From Globodera rostochiensis (Eukaryota > Nematoda > Chromadorea > Rhabditida > Heteroderidae), in NCBI GenBank assembly GCA_018350325.1, contig JAEVLN010000010.1:1612001-1676000 (forward strand): a stretch of DNA of 64,000 bases, read 5' to 3'. Of the stretch, positions 12,148-22,177 are shown piece after piece. The notes under the pieces were generated by a model, which saw only the letters and a list, made by a program, of their open reading frames with translations, was not told the DNA's origin and searched no databases. A program made the position numbers and the translations under genes. Each line of letters begins with the position of its first letter. Position 1 is the first letter of the stretch.

Positions 12148-12468
12148 CTTTATTTAAAAATTGCCGTTTCCAACAATTTATGGTTGGCAAAGGGATGTTC
12201 AACCTTTGTGCAATTTCTTCTTTATTCATTTTTGGATTCTTTTCTTCAATTTTGTAAAATTGTTTCACAATCTTCGCCTTCTCATCCTCAGTGTGTCTCT
12301 TTTGTTTTCCTTATTAAAATTTTAATTAAATTTAAAATAAATTTATAACAAACAAAAGAAAAATTCACTTGAATCTCCAAATTCGTTTTTCCAAATATAA
12401 ATTGTTGTACGAGAAACTCCCAATTTTTGCGCAATTTTTTCATCGAGTTTTTTCAGATCGTAAGACAT
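12148..12468 (-). pseudogene. Helix-turn-helix repeat gene fragment
   Basis: Two (-) exons, 12369-12468 and 12148-12309, join in phase 1 over a 59-base GT-AG intron. Each encodes one helix-turn-helix unit (KLGVSRTTIYIWKNEFG, and RLNIPLPTINCWKRQF). The layout, with an intron after the codon following a G-x-S end, matches the complete gene at 14086-15322. No signal peptide exon and no stop after the second unit can be placed, and the sequence downstream on the minus strand is AT-rich without further exons. I read it as a truncated, divergent paralogue in opposite orientation to the complete gene; a short functional gene is not excluded. Confidence 0.55.
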
Positions 12469-12755
12469 TCTGCCCTTTTTAACGGAAAAAACGGAAAAAA
12501 TATACACCCCTAAAAATAGGATTTTTGGTGGATTGTTTCTGAGTTTTCTGTGCATTAACGGTGGTTAAACAATTTTAAAAATTCTTTTTAGCTTTTTCAA
12601 ATTTTAGAAACAAATATTTTAGATGACAATTCACAAGCTTTTCATTCATTTTTTGTTGGACGAAATCAAAAAACTTTAGGGGGCTTTTGTTTTGCATATT
12701 CATTTTTGGAGCGATTTTCTTAACAAATATTGTTAAGTTTTTTTAAAAAATTCTT

Positions 12756-12903
12756 CCGGCGGCGCCTATCGGCGCCGCCGGACCCTTACCATTCCTAAAA
12801 ACTTAAAAAAAAGTGCCGATTTTTTAAATTTTTGTTGAAAATCTCTTAGCAAATTAAGTCAATTCAAAATTTTCTCCGGCGGCGCCTATCGGCACCGCCG
12901 ACC
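12756..12903. repeat. Palindromic GGCGGCGCC hairpin motif, two copies
   Basis: Two nearly identical GC-rich palindromes, each about 24 bases (CGGCGGCGCC, loop TAT, CGGCGCCGCCG), set in a shared AT-rich context that includes TTTTGTTAAGAAAATTG-like words. The same motif recurs around 4722-4745, 5108-5130, 18658-18683, 18808-18838, 18978-19004, 23683-23712, 51664-51690, 51838-51865 and 51968-51992, with a degraded copy near 17280. It can form a strong hairpin and marks a dispersed repeat family. Confidence 0.8.
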
Positions 12904-14085
12904 CCCACCCCCTACCTAAAAGCTTAAAATAGATTTAGAAGGCTGCTGAAAAAAGACATCCTTCAAAATTTAAAAAAATAATTACTGTTAATATTTCAAA
13001 AAATATTTATTAAATAAATAAAAAATAATAATTTTTTTATTTTATTTGAAAATATTTCCGTTTTCCGTTTTTGAAAGAAGAAACGGTGGCATAGACCAAA
13101 AAAGAAAACCGAAAAATACACTCCTGAATTCATTCGATCTTCCTATGCTGCTTTTTGAAAATTTTACATATAACCCCCTGATGGAAGCCATACTTTGAGC
13201 GAAAGGGGTTAAAACGAGAAGGGAAAGGATCAAAATCTGAAAGAATCAGTGACGAGGAGAGAGCAGGGTCAACCCTTCAAGCAATTACTAACCCTCAACA
13301 AATTCCCCGAAAATCTTTTTTAAATTATATGAAAACTTAAAATGCATAGAACAGGCTCTACAACATTGTCTCTGTAGCCAAATATTATTATTTTTTAATT
13401 TGGCGTTTTAATTCAATCATGAGGGTACGGGGCATGTCACTTTTTCCTCCAGGGCCTATCAATTATAAAATATTTTAAAAATACTTATAATGGACCCGCC
13501 AAAATGGCGCTGAGCAGAGATGGCCAGGGTAGCGATGAGATTTTGGGTTTTGGCATATTTTGGTGTATATTTTGGCCTTTTTGGAGCATATTATATGCGC
13601 ATATTTGCCGATTTTCCGTGCATATTGGTCCGGTCTCTAATGATTATTTAGGAAAATATTAACAAAATGTCTGAATATTGATTTGGTCCAGTTCAAAAGT
13701 TTTTCATTTGTCTATTCACAATCGATTGCTTTTTATAAAATGAAATTTTTTATAGGAAATATTTATGAATGTCAGGAATTGATTTGGCCCCGGTTCAAAA
13801 TGGGAATATTAATTGATTCGTTGATATAAATGATTTATATAAAAATGCCCAGTTTTCAATTGTGGGCGTCATTTTTACTTTCAAAAATTTTTTATCAAAT
13901 AATATTTATATATTTTTAAATTTATTTAAATTTAGAAAATATTTCTTGAATATTTTATTTATTTTTTTAATTTAATTTTGAGAGAGATTCTTTAACATTA
14001 CCATATCGAATTTTCTGTTTAAATTATAAAATTAATCAGAATTCTATAAATCCCGCTAAATCAGAGATTATTTTACCCAAATAAA
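12904..14085. other. Intergenic upstream of the secreted HTH gene
   Basis: No supported gene. AT-rich, with scattered repeat words (GCATATTTT-type near 13550-13625 ending in CCGGTCTCTA, probably one end of a TAGAGACCGG-family element). The last 200 bases before 14086 are very AT-rich and presumably hold the promoter; no specific element can be named. Confidence 0.5.
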
Positions 14086-15322
14086 ATGGAAGAATTTTGG
14101 TTTTTAATTTTGGTTTTATTCATCGCAACAAATTCACTGGACAAAGCCGAATCCGTAAAATTGGAACTCAAAACATTTGACGAAATATTCGGAGAAGGCT
14201 GGTGGGACAAAGGTGAAGCCGAAGATTTGAAAACGCCGGCGCCAACAAACTTTGGACAAAATGTCCATCACCAAATCGACCGGCAGAACACCCAAATTGG
14301 ACAAATTGAACCCAATTCAACTGATCAGAATCTTCCTCTCACAGAGTCTGATCACTCTGATAATGCCAATAATAGTGAAGAACAGAACGAAATTAAAAAA
14401 ATTACAAACAAAAATATTGCTGAAAATAAGCGAAAACGTAAAATTGTCGACAAATTCCTCGCCATAAAAGATACATTTAAGCAAAAAGGAAAATTTTCGG
14501 CAAAAGAATGGAATCAAATTGAGCAGAAAATTTCTAAACATTTAAAAGTAAGTCGCCAAAAAATACATAAATGGAAAAAAGAATTTGGCATAAGTCAAAA
14601 AGTGTCCTATGAAAAAGAAGAACGTAAACATTTGGTTGAGAAATTTGATCAAATGAAAGCCGAGTTAAAGCGGGACGGATTAAAAAACTCTTATAATCAC
14701 AAAATTGATAAAATTGTCGCAAATGAATTGGGCCTCAATTATAGAACAATTTACAATTGGAAACGTGAACTTGGCCAAACCAGTGAGATATTCTTAAATG
14801 ATTATAACCTTTTAACACTCTTCCAATTCAAATATAATTTACATTTAATTTTTGTTTTTTTAAGTGATAAATTACTCAGACGATGAAAAGGTTGAAATTG
14901 TGAAAAAGCTAATGCTAATGAAACGTGGCCATTCCGGCGGGGAGGTCAAAAAATTGAGCAAAGAAATCGCTGAAAGATTTGGTCTAAATGTTCGTACAAT
15001 AAACCAATGGAAAAAAGAATTTGGCTTAAATCGAAAAAAATCAAAAAATGAGCGAAAAAAATTGGTAGAGAAATTTGATCAAATGAAAGTCGAGTTAACA
15101 CGGGCCGGATTCAAAAACTCTTTTCATCACGAAATTGATAAAATTGTCGCAAAAGAATTGGGCCTCAGTTTTACAACAATTTACAATTGGAAACGCGAAT
15201 TTGGCCAATCCAGTGAGTATTTCGAGCCTCCTAGATAACTCATTTTTATTTATTTTTATTAATTAAATTCTTATACAGCACTAGACATGATGAATACGCC
15301 CACAGCGAACAATAGGAATTGA
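14086..15322 (+). CDS. Secreted protein with four helix-turn-helix units
   Basis: Three exons, 14086-14782, 14865-15212 and 15279-15322, join in phase 1 and give a 362-residue protein. Residues 1-22 form a signal peptide (hydrophobic FLILVLFIATNSL, then a small/charged stretch). Residues 25-120 are acidic, Asn- and Gln-rich spacer. Four helix-turn-helix units follow at about 145-171, 205-232, 259-288 and 322-348, each with the pattern K-I-a-x-x-L-G-L-x-x-R-T-I-x-x-W-K-(R/K)-E-(F/L)-G. Units 2 and 4 are each preceded by a near-identical KLVEKFDQMK stretch, and both the first and second exon end at the same place in the unit, so the gene arose by duplicating a two-unit block together with its intron. 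HTH units of this type are known from transposases and pipsqueak-like DNA-binding proteins. A signal peptide joined to DNA-binding repeats suggests a secreted, perhaps host-nucleus-directed protein; that is inference. Confidence 0.75.
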
Positions 15323-15352
15323 TGAAATGTTTTTGCAAAATGTGAACTTTTC

Positions 15353-15616
15353 ATGTCCAGCGGCGAAGCAAACGTTCAAAATCAAAACAAACACCAAGAC
15401 AAGCTTAGATGGTGCCGAAATATGCGCCGAAAAAAAATGACATTATATTTGTCCATAATTTGCCTAATATTAAGTTTTATATATTTTACCGTTTTATTAG
15501 TAGATTTAAACGGACCAAAAAATTTTTGGATTGTTTTGTACAAAAAAACCGGGGATCCCCGTTTTAGGGAATGGAGAATTCGACACAAGAAAATGCGACA
15601 CCAAAAAAATGTTTAA
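15353..15616 (+). CDS. Possible small one-pass membrane protein
   Basis: An 87-codon frame with one clear hydrophobic segment (about residues 28-50, LYLSIICLILSFIYFTVLLV), basic residues on both sides and a basic C-terminus. It starts 30 bases after the stop of the HTH gene. The 3' half overlaps a direct repeat shared with 16211-16392, which weakens the case. I do not recognise it, and it could be a chance frame. Confidence 0.2.
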   Translation: MSSGEANVQNQNKHQDKLRWCRNMRRKKMTLYLSIICLILSFIYFTVLLVDLNGPKNFWIVLYKKTGDPRFREWRIRHKKMRHQKNV

Positions 15617-16392
15617 AAATTCATTTGTTTATGTTATTTTAATCTTTAAATAAATAAAAAAATAACTCTTTTAAAAACATTTTTTTAGTGTCGCTTTTTC
15701 CAATGAAGCATTTTCTGTTCTGTTGGTGTCGGACCCCTGGTTATTGGATTTTTTTTGGCTAATTTTAAATTATTTAATGCCCCGTCCCAAAACCCACAAA
15801 AAGAATTTGTCTTTATATGTAATAAAAAAGACCAATGACCCTGATCGCAATAATTATCAAAAAATTTATCGCGATACCGCCCCGGGGGATAGGCTTATTG
15901 TAAGTCATTAGCTGGACGATACAAAGTCAAGGCGGGCGCGCGACCCGCGTTTGAGCGTGGTTCTTCAAAAATGCCGGTTTAAACCCGGGATTTTGGGACC
16001 CGGCATTATTTCGTACCCGGAAGGGTTTATTTTGAATTGAAAATTGAAAGAATTATAGTTTTTAGCCGAAAACCAGGTTTTGAGAAAAAACAAAAATCAG
16101 CATTAAGCCATCGATTCAATTGGAAGGACACAACTAAAAGTGGGTTTAAATTTTTTGTTGGTCATCTTTAGGGAAATATTTTCATCCCCGTCCCCGGGCG
16201 GGGATGAGACCGGGGATCCCCGTTTTAGGGAATGTTATTCGACCCTATAAAATTCGACACCAAAAAAATGTTTAAAAATTCATTTGTTTATGTTATTTTA
16301 ATCTTTAAATTAATAAAAAAATAAATCTTTTAAAACATTTTCTTAGTGTCGCTTTTTCCAATGAAGCATTTTCTGTTCTGTTGGTGTCGGTT
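15548..16392. repeat. Direct repeat pair, about 180 bp
   Basis: Bases 15548-15733 and 16211-16392 are close copies, both starting with ACCGGGGATCCCCGTTTTAG and ending near TCTGTTGGTGTCGG. The first copy carries about 15 extra bases. About 480 bases lie between them, including a GC-rich CCCGGGTTT-type patch. This could be a duplicated transposon or two ends of one element. No gene is seen from 15617 to 16892 apart from chance frames. Confidence 0.7.
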
Positions 16393-16892
16393 GCATTTTC
16401 CGATGCTTTTTTGCCTAGCCCTGGGATTCCCAAGTGATGTTTTCCAGACAAATCCATCCCATCAATCATTTAATGTTCATCGACTTTAATAAAGCTTTTC
16501 TGGATTAATATGAGTACTAAAATTATTTAATTTTATTAAAAACTTATAAGCTTGATTTATGCTTTTGAAATACCCTTCGAATTTTTTTCAAATGCTATCT
16601 AAATGTTATTTTCTTCTTTGGCTTGAAACTGTGAACAAATGTTGAAATGTCAGTTGGATAGTGCTTTGAAATTTGGAAACAAAAGACTTTTTGAAAGATT
16701 TCTATTTTCTTTTTGGATATATTTGAAAAAGCTTCTTAATATAGATTACTTTTGTTCGTTTGCCGAAAAGGTACATTTCTTTATGCAATATGGTCAAAAA
16801 TACAAAAGAAATGACGAGTTCAATAAAAAATAATAAAGATTTGTTAATCAAATTTTGAATAGGTTTCAATCAATATGATCATCCTCCAGCGT

Positions 16893-19653
16893 TCACTTAG
16901 TGCCGAAAAGTTCCTTGTGGCGGTCACTCAATTCCTTCACTGCTTCAGGCCCCAATTTGTTGTTTTCCGAAAGATTGTCCAAATAATTCTCGCCGCAAAA
17001 ATCCTCCCTAGTCATCTCATTCAAAATTTGCTCCTAAAATTAATTAAATTAATTACTGAATAATTGCATTTTGTACAGATCTACCAGGGCTATCAATTTG
17101 CCTTATTTTTAAGATAAATGTCATAATTTTGCCATATTTTAGAGCTTTGTGAAAAAGGAAAAATTCTCCTTTTTTACGAGAAAAATGAGAAGTTCCCGAA
17201 AATAGTGCTCCTGGATTCGGTCAATTTGAAGTTTTCGGTTGCAAATCTCTTAACAAATGAGTAAAAATTCAATTTTTCTCGGCGACGCCTATTGGCACAT
17301 CTTTTTGAGAATTCCTTAAGAAGTTGGCATAAAAATGTCATATTTTCACCCCTCGATGCCATAAAAATGACATATTTTGTCGCAGATGAGTTGAGAGCCC
17401 TGATTTTCTACCTTCATGGCAATATTGCCGCACTGATCTGCCAATCGGAATTTGCAAATGGCCGATTTATCGCTCATCGTTAACAGAAACTCAACGCAAT
17501 GTTTCTCAACGGAATCCAACAAAAAACGATTCGCCAACAGCAAAACGCCCTCCACGCATTCATCTGAATATTTTGGATTCTTTTACTTTTTAGGGCACTA
17601 AAAATGGCTAAAATTATTATTTTTACCGTCCAACTCCATGTTGTGAGGAAACATTGTGAAAATGAGTTGTTCAAAATTTGTGACGGCATCAGAAAGTTCG
17701 TCAATTTGAATACTTGGCGATTCTTCGACGTTTTTTCCAAAAAACAAAGTTCGAAAATATTTCGAATGGGCCGCTAACAGCTGAAAATGATAAAAAAAAA
17801 TCATTTTAAAATTTTAATTTAAACTCACGTGTTTGTTCACATACACAACTTCTCCATTGACCAACAAAATATCTTCGAGGCGTACCCCGCTAAATTGAAT
17901 TCAGAAAAAGTGAGAAGAATTTAAAAAAGCAAATTTACGGCATTCCCTCTTCAGTGATCACTTCGACTTTGAATGTTACAGCGTTATCCTTCTTAGCGTA
18001 TAAACCATTCTTCGGCTCCATCAATTCCTGTAAAATAAACTACCTAAATTAAAATTAAATTAAATTAAACAATTTTTACCTCAATTTTAACAAACTGTCT
18101 ATAACCCCAACTTGGACCATTGGCTGTGTAAATATGAAAAGTGCCCAACTCTCCTTCCTTCATAAGGCATTCACCGCTTTTCTTGCATGAAACAACGCTG
18201 AACTGAGAAGCCGCACGACAAGTCCAGGCCGCGTCTTAGCGAGGTTGTATAATGGAGAGGTGCCCGAGTGCGGCGTGGCGGGGGGGGGGGGGGGGGATCT
18301 GACCCCCCCGCCCCTCCTTGTGCATGTATGTTACCGTATTCACTCTTGTAATTCCACATGTGGAATTATTTCAACCTTCTCAGAAAGGGCGGTAGAGTGT
18401 GTGGAATTGTTAGAGAGTGTGGAATAGAGCCCGGTAAAAAAAAATTTCCGGGAACGGGAACGGGGTTTTCAAAAAGAACGGGACGGGAATCCCGAACGGG
18501 AATCCCGTCCTTTTCCCGTTCCCGTAGAAATCCCGTTCAATTTTTAACGGGAATCCCGCGGGAACGGGAAAAATTTTGAAAATTTTTAAACTAAGAATTT
18601 TTATAAATTTTTTTTGGCGGGCACTTTGCGATAAATTTCTGATATACAATTGGAGGGTCCGACAACGCCGATAGGCGCCGTCGGAAAATTTTTAAAACAT
18701 TTTTGTTAAGAAAATTGCTCAAAATTTTTGAATTTTTTCCGATTTGCGAATTTTTCAAAATCCAATTTTTTGAGAATTTCTTTTCTCTAGGTGGAGGGGG
18801 GGAGGAGATATCGGCGGTGCCTATAGGCGCCGCCGAGAAAATTTTGCATTTTTTTGCTCAATTTGATAAGAGATTTGCTACCAAAATCTTAAAAATACGG
18901 TATTTTTTTAAGCTTTTGAAATCTTAATTGATTCAGAAAATCAGAAACCAACAGAATATGGCACATTTTGGGTGGGTTCGGCGGTGCCGATAGGCGCCGC
19001 CGTTAAAAAAATTTGAAATTTTAGCATTTTTGTGATGAAAATTGGTCCAAAATTGTTAAATTTTGAAAAATTTCGCCAAGAAAAATAAACGGGAACGGGA
19101 AAAATACTGAAATAAAATTTCCGGGAACGGGAACGGGGTTTTCAAAAAGAACGGGACGGGAATCCCGAACGGGAATCCCGTCTTTTTCCCGTTCCCGTAA
19201 AAAAAAATCCCGCTGGGCAAAAAAGACGGGAACGGGACCGGGATTCCCGTACTTTTCCCGCGGGAATCCCGTTCCCGCCGGGCTCTAGTGTGGAATTACA
19301 AGAGTGAATACGGTAAATATCCCAGCATTCACAAATTAAGATCGCCCCACCCGTTTCATCTCCATCGCAATGCAGGAACATGCCGATGTAAGCATCCCAA
19401 TTTCGATCCAGACTCGCCATGGCAATCCGTTGATGTACACGACCGGGTCACTGGACACTTCCTTCGGCCCACGCCCTTCAGAAAATTCTTTGAAGTTCGT
19501 CATCCGAAACACTATTTGGCCGCGTTTGTACTTATTGGCTAAAAAGTTCAAAAAATGCAACAAAAATTTGATTGAATAGCGTTGAGCCGCCATGTTACCT
19601 TTGCTTTTATCACTATCAGTGTTCGACGAAGATTGGGTTCTGGATCGTTTCAT
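16893..19653 (-). CDS. MATH-BTB (BATH) protein gene with one frameshift
   Basis: BATH proteins are usually substrate adaptors of cullin-3 ubiquitin ligases: MATH binds the target, BTB the cullin. Eight (-) exons in order: 19599-19653, 19351-19538, 18080-18234, 17939-18027, 17829-17889, 17627-17780, 17412-17563 and 16893-17033 (TGA). They encode about 331 residues. MATH spans from [16 protein letters not shown] through [13 protein letters not shown] to [14 protein letters not shown] runs from [12 protein letters not shown] through [15 protein letters not shown] to [19 protein letters not shown]; a BACK-like tail ends in [10 protein letters not shown]. Exon 2 switches frame between INGLPWR and [15 protein letters not shown]: one base is missing relative to a working frame, because the summed exon length falls one short of a multiple of three. 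That makes it either a young pseudogene or a sequence error. An intron carries a nested transposon. Confidence 0.85.
18331..19316. mobile_element. Small TIR element split by a hAT insertion
   Basis: The outer ends are a perfect 28-base inverted repeat (18331-18358 and 19289-19316, beginning TTACCGTATTCACTC). Without the insert the outer element would be only about 115 bases. It lies within the BATH intron 18235-19350. No target duplication of the outer element is obvious. The insert is listed separately. Confidence 0.85.
18425..19287. mobile_element. Nested hAT-type element (863 bp)
   Basis: Ends TAGAGCCCGG and CCGGGCTCTA form an inverted repeat, and an exact 8-base duplication GTGTGGAA lies on each side (18417-18424 and 19288-19295). 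Subterminal blocks of GGGAACGGGA-type repeats lie inside both ends, and three copies of the GGCGGCGCC palindrome lie between. There is no transposase frame. The target was the small palindromic element around it. Confidence 0.9.
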
Positions 19654-22177
19654 TTGAATGGTGTGAGTATGATGGACAATTATGAAAAATCAACGATTCT
19701 GTCAAATGAGCAAAACAAAGATTTTATAACGAATTCAGGGCCGTAGCCAAAGCCTTGGATTTTTTTTTGGGGGGGGGGGTGTATTTTTCGGGTTTATTGT
19801 TTATTGGTAGGAGGACATTTTGCCGAGTAAGCCAAAACCGGACGTTTCGCCGAATATTTTGTTTTTGTTGAATGTTTTCATTATTACGTCACCAATCGAC
19901 GAATGGCGAAGAATTATAAAAGACTTTTGCATAATGGGAGAGCAGAGATGCAGAGGCAGACAGTGAACATTCCTTGAGAACAAAAAAATTGGGGCGAACG
20001 TTGCCATAAACAGGGAAGGGGGGCAGACAAGGCAAAGGCGCGTACATTTCACCGAATGAACATTTTGTAATTTGGGACAAATATTAGTCGATGAAATGTC
20101 CGCGTCTATTTGTCGAAAAGATTTTTTTGCTTCTGGCGACGAAACGATTTTAGTTGGATTCAGGGGTGCTCGTAACTGAACTTTTTAAAATTAATGCGTA
20201 ATGAACGAAAACGGTACCCCGCAATTCGGCGCGGCACGATTCGGCGGCGGCACGATTCGGCGCTGACAAGTTTTTCGTTATAACTTTGTTCAAAGTCAAC
20301 CAAACCAAACATTCTTGGTATCATTCGAAAGCATGCAATGAGTAGAAGCTTACAAAGTCAAAAGCTAAGCGATTCGACTTAAACCAAAGAAAGTTATGAC
20401 GCCACAGCCACCCTAAGCTTGGGGTTTGTTGCACCTAATTCGTGATAGCACTCTTGAAAACCCCGTATATGATGTTTCCAGCAAATTTGGGGGGGGGGGG
20501 GGTCGCAAACGGGTAACTACCGCGCTCATAAATGAGAACTAATAGTAAGGTCATCCACGATACTGCTGATAAGGGTCTCTTATAGTTATAGTCTCTCAAA
20601 TGCTATCTTCAAAAACTGTGTGTTCTCTTAACTTCTAAGTATTAGCGCACGACTAAAAGTCCGACGGACAAAATGTTTGTCGGTAGATTTTGAATTCTCG
20701 TTCCCGCCACGGATTTATCGACAAAAATATCTCTGCTTCTTTGGCCATATATTGCCTTGACCGCATCCAGTCCGAAGGTCGAATTGTTCGAAGGTCGAAA
20801 GTGTTGTGACTTTCTTCAACCTAACCGATTAGGTCGAACTTAATACCAAATTTTGAGTTGAGTTATCATTAAGTTAAAGCTAAGTGATCGAGAGCTTTCA
20901 TTTGGTATAATGTTCGACCTAATGGTTTTGGTTGTAGAAAGTTATAAAGCATTCGGCAGACTTTCGGACCGGTAGCCGCCTTGACCCTTCTTCCATATCA
21001 GGGCTGCGTCGAAAGAAAAAATTTTTCGAAATCGAAAGTATCTTCGAAATCGAAATTTTTTTATTTCGATTTTCGTAAGAAAATCGGTAGAAAAACCTCG
21101 AAATTATCGAAATCGAAATCGAAACGGAAGAGACTTTTCGAAAGTGGGACAAAAATATGTTTTTTTTTAAAAAAAAAATTTTGTTGCCTTTGATTAATTC
21201 GACATCATTGTATCCTTGAATTTTCAAAAATTTATATTAAATTAAATTGGATCGAGGGCATTTTAATCACTTATAAATTTTAGATGATTTTTCGATTGGG
21301 GGGGGGGCAGAGTGGCCACCTGTAAACCCAAAAAGCAGGATCTGCCTATGCAAAAAGCAGGAAACTCAATTTTGTTAAGAAATTGCGCATATTTTGAAAA
21401 TTTTGCCGTTTTGGATTTTTTGTGCAAAATTTTTTGTTACGAATTCTGCTTTACAGGGGGGGGGGGGTTGCAATTTTAGACTCAATTTTGTTGAGATTTG
21501 CAATAATTTAAATATACGTTAACTTTTTGAAGTTTTTTAGGAATGAGAAAACAAAATTTTTTTGAAGATTTTTAAAGTATTTGAATTTTGTTAAATTTCT
21601 AAGCAATTAAAATTCAAAAAATATCTTAATTTTTCCCTTTTCCTGCCCGCGCTTAATTGTTTATCGTCGGGTTCTTTTCCAACGATTTTTGGTAAAATTT
21701 AATGTAAAGGGTAAAAAAAATGTCAATAACATGGAGGAGGTTTGAAGCTCCAACGGATTTTTGGTGACGGGAACACAGACCAATAAGCCAACAATAACAG
21801 TTGACTAACGCACGAAAAATGTGGTGAAGAAAATTACAAAATTTTTTTGATACAATTTCTCTTTCGACAAAATTTCGAAGAATTTTCTTTGTTGGAGTAA
21901 CATCCATAAAAATGGAGAATCAATCAATCATGCCACTATTTCTTTAGTGATTGAGAATTATTTTTAGTTAGTAGGGCCAAAATCATGCACTAATGCCAAT
22001 ACCAATGTCAACACATTCCCCCGTATCCCCCCCCCTCCACTCTCTTCGTTGGCAATGCTATTTTGAAACAAAGTCACCCACCTTCTAAGCCAAAACGATT
22101 GAAAGTCGCATAAAAGCGGTGGAAAATGCAGCAGAAAGCAACATTCAAAAAACCATTTTTATTGTTAGTGCCTCAAA
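19654..22177. other. Intergenic, no gene seen
   Basis: About 2.5 kb between the BATH and SPRY genes. It holds G-tracts (near 19770, 20490, 21300 and 21458), a CGGCACGATTCGGCGG patch near 20232-20265, a CGAAATCGAAA-rich foldback patch at 20994-21140, and one end of a CAGAGTGGCCACCTG element near 21308. Open frames here are short and lack features. The last 70 bases before 22178 include CATAAAAG at about 22108, a possible TATA-like element. Confidence 0.5.

Noticed and set aside
18245..18427. 60-codon Gly-rich frame over a G-tract
   Set aside because: Lies across a G homopolymer and a transposon end within the BATH intron; no coding features.
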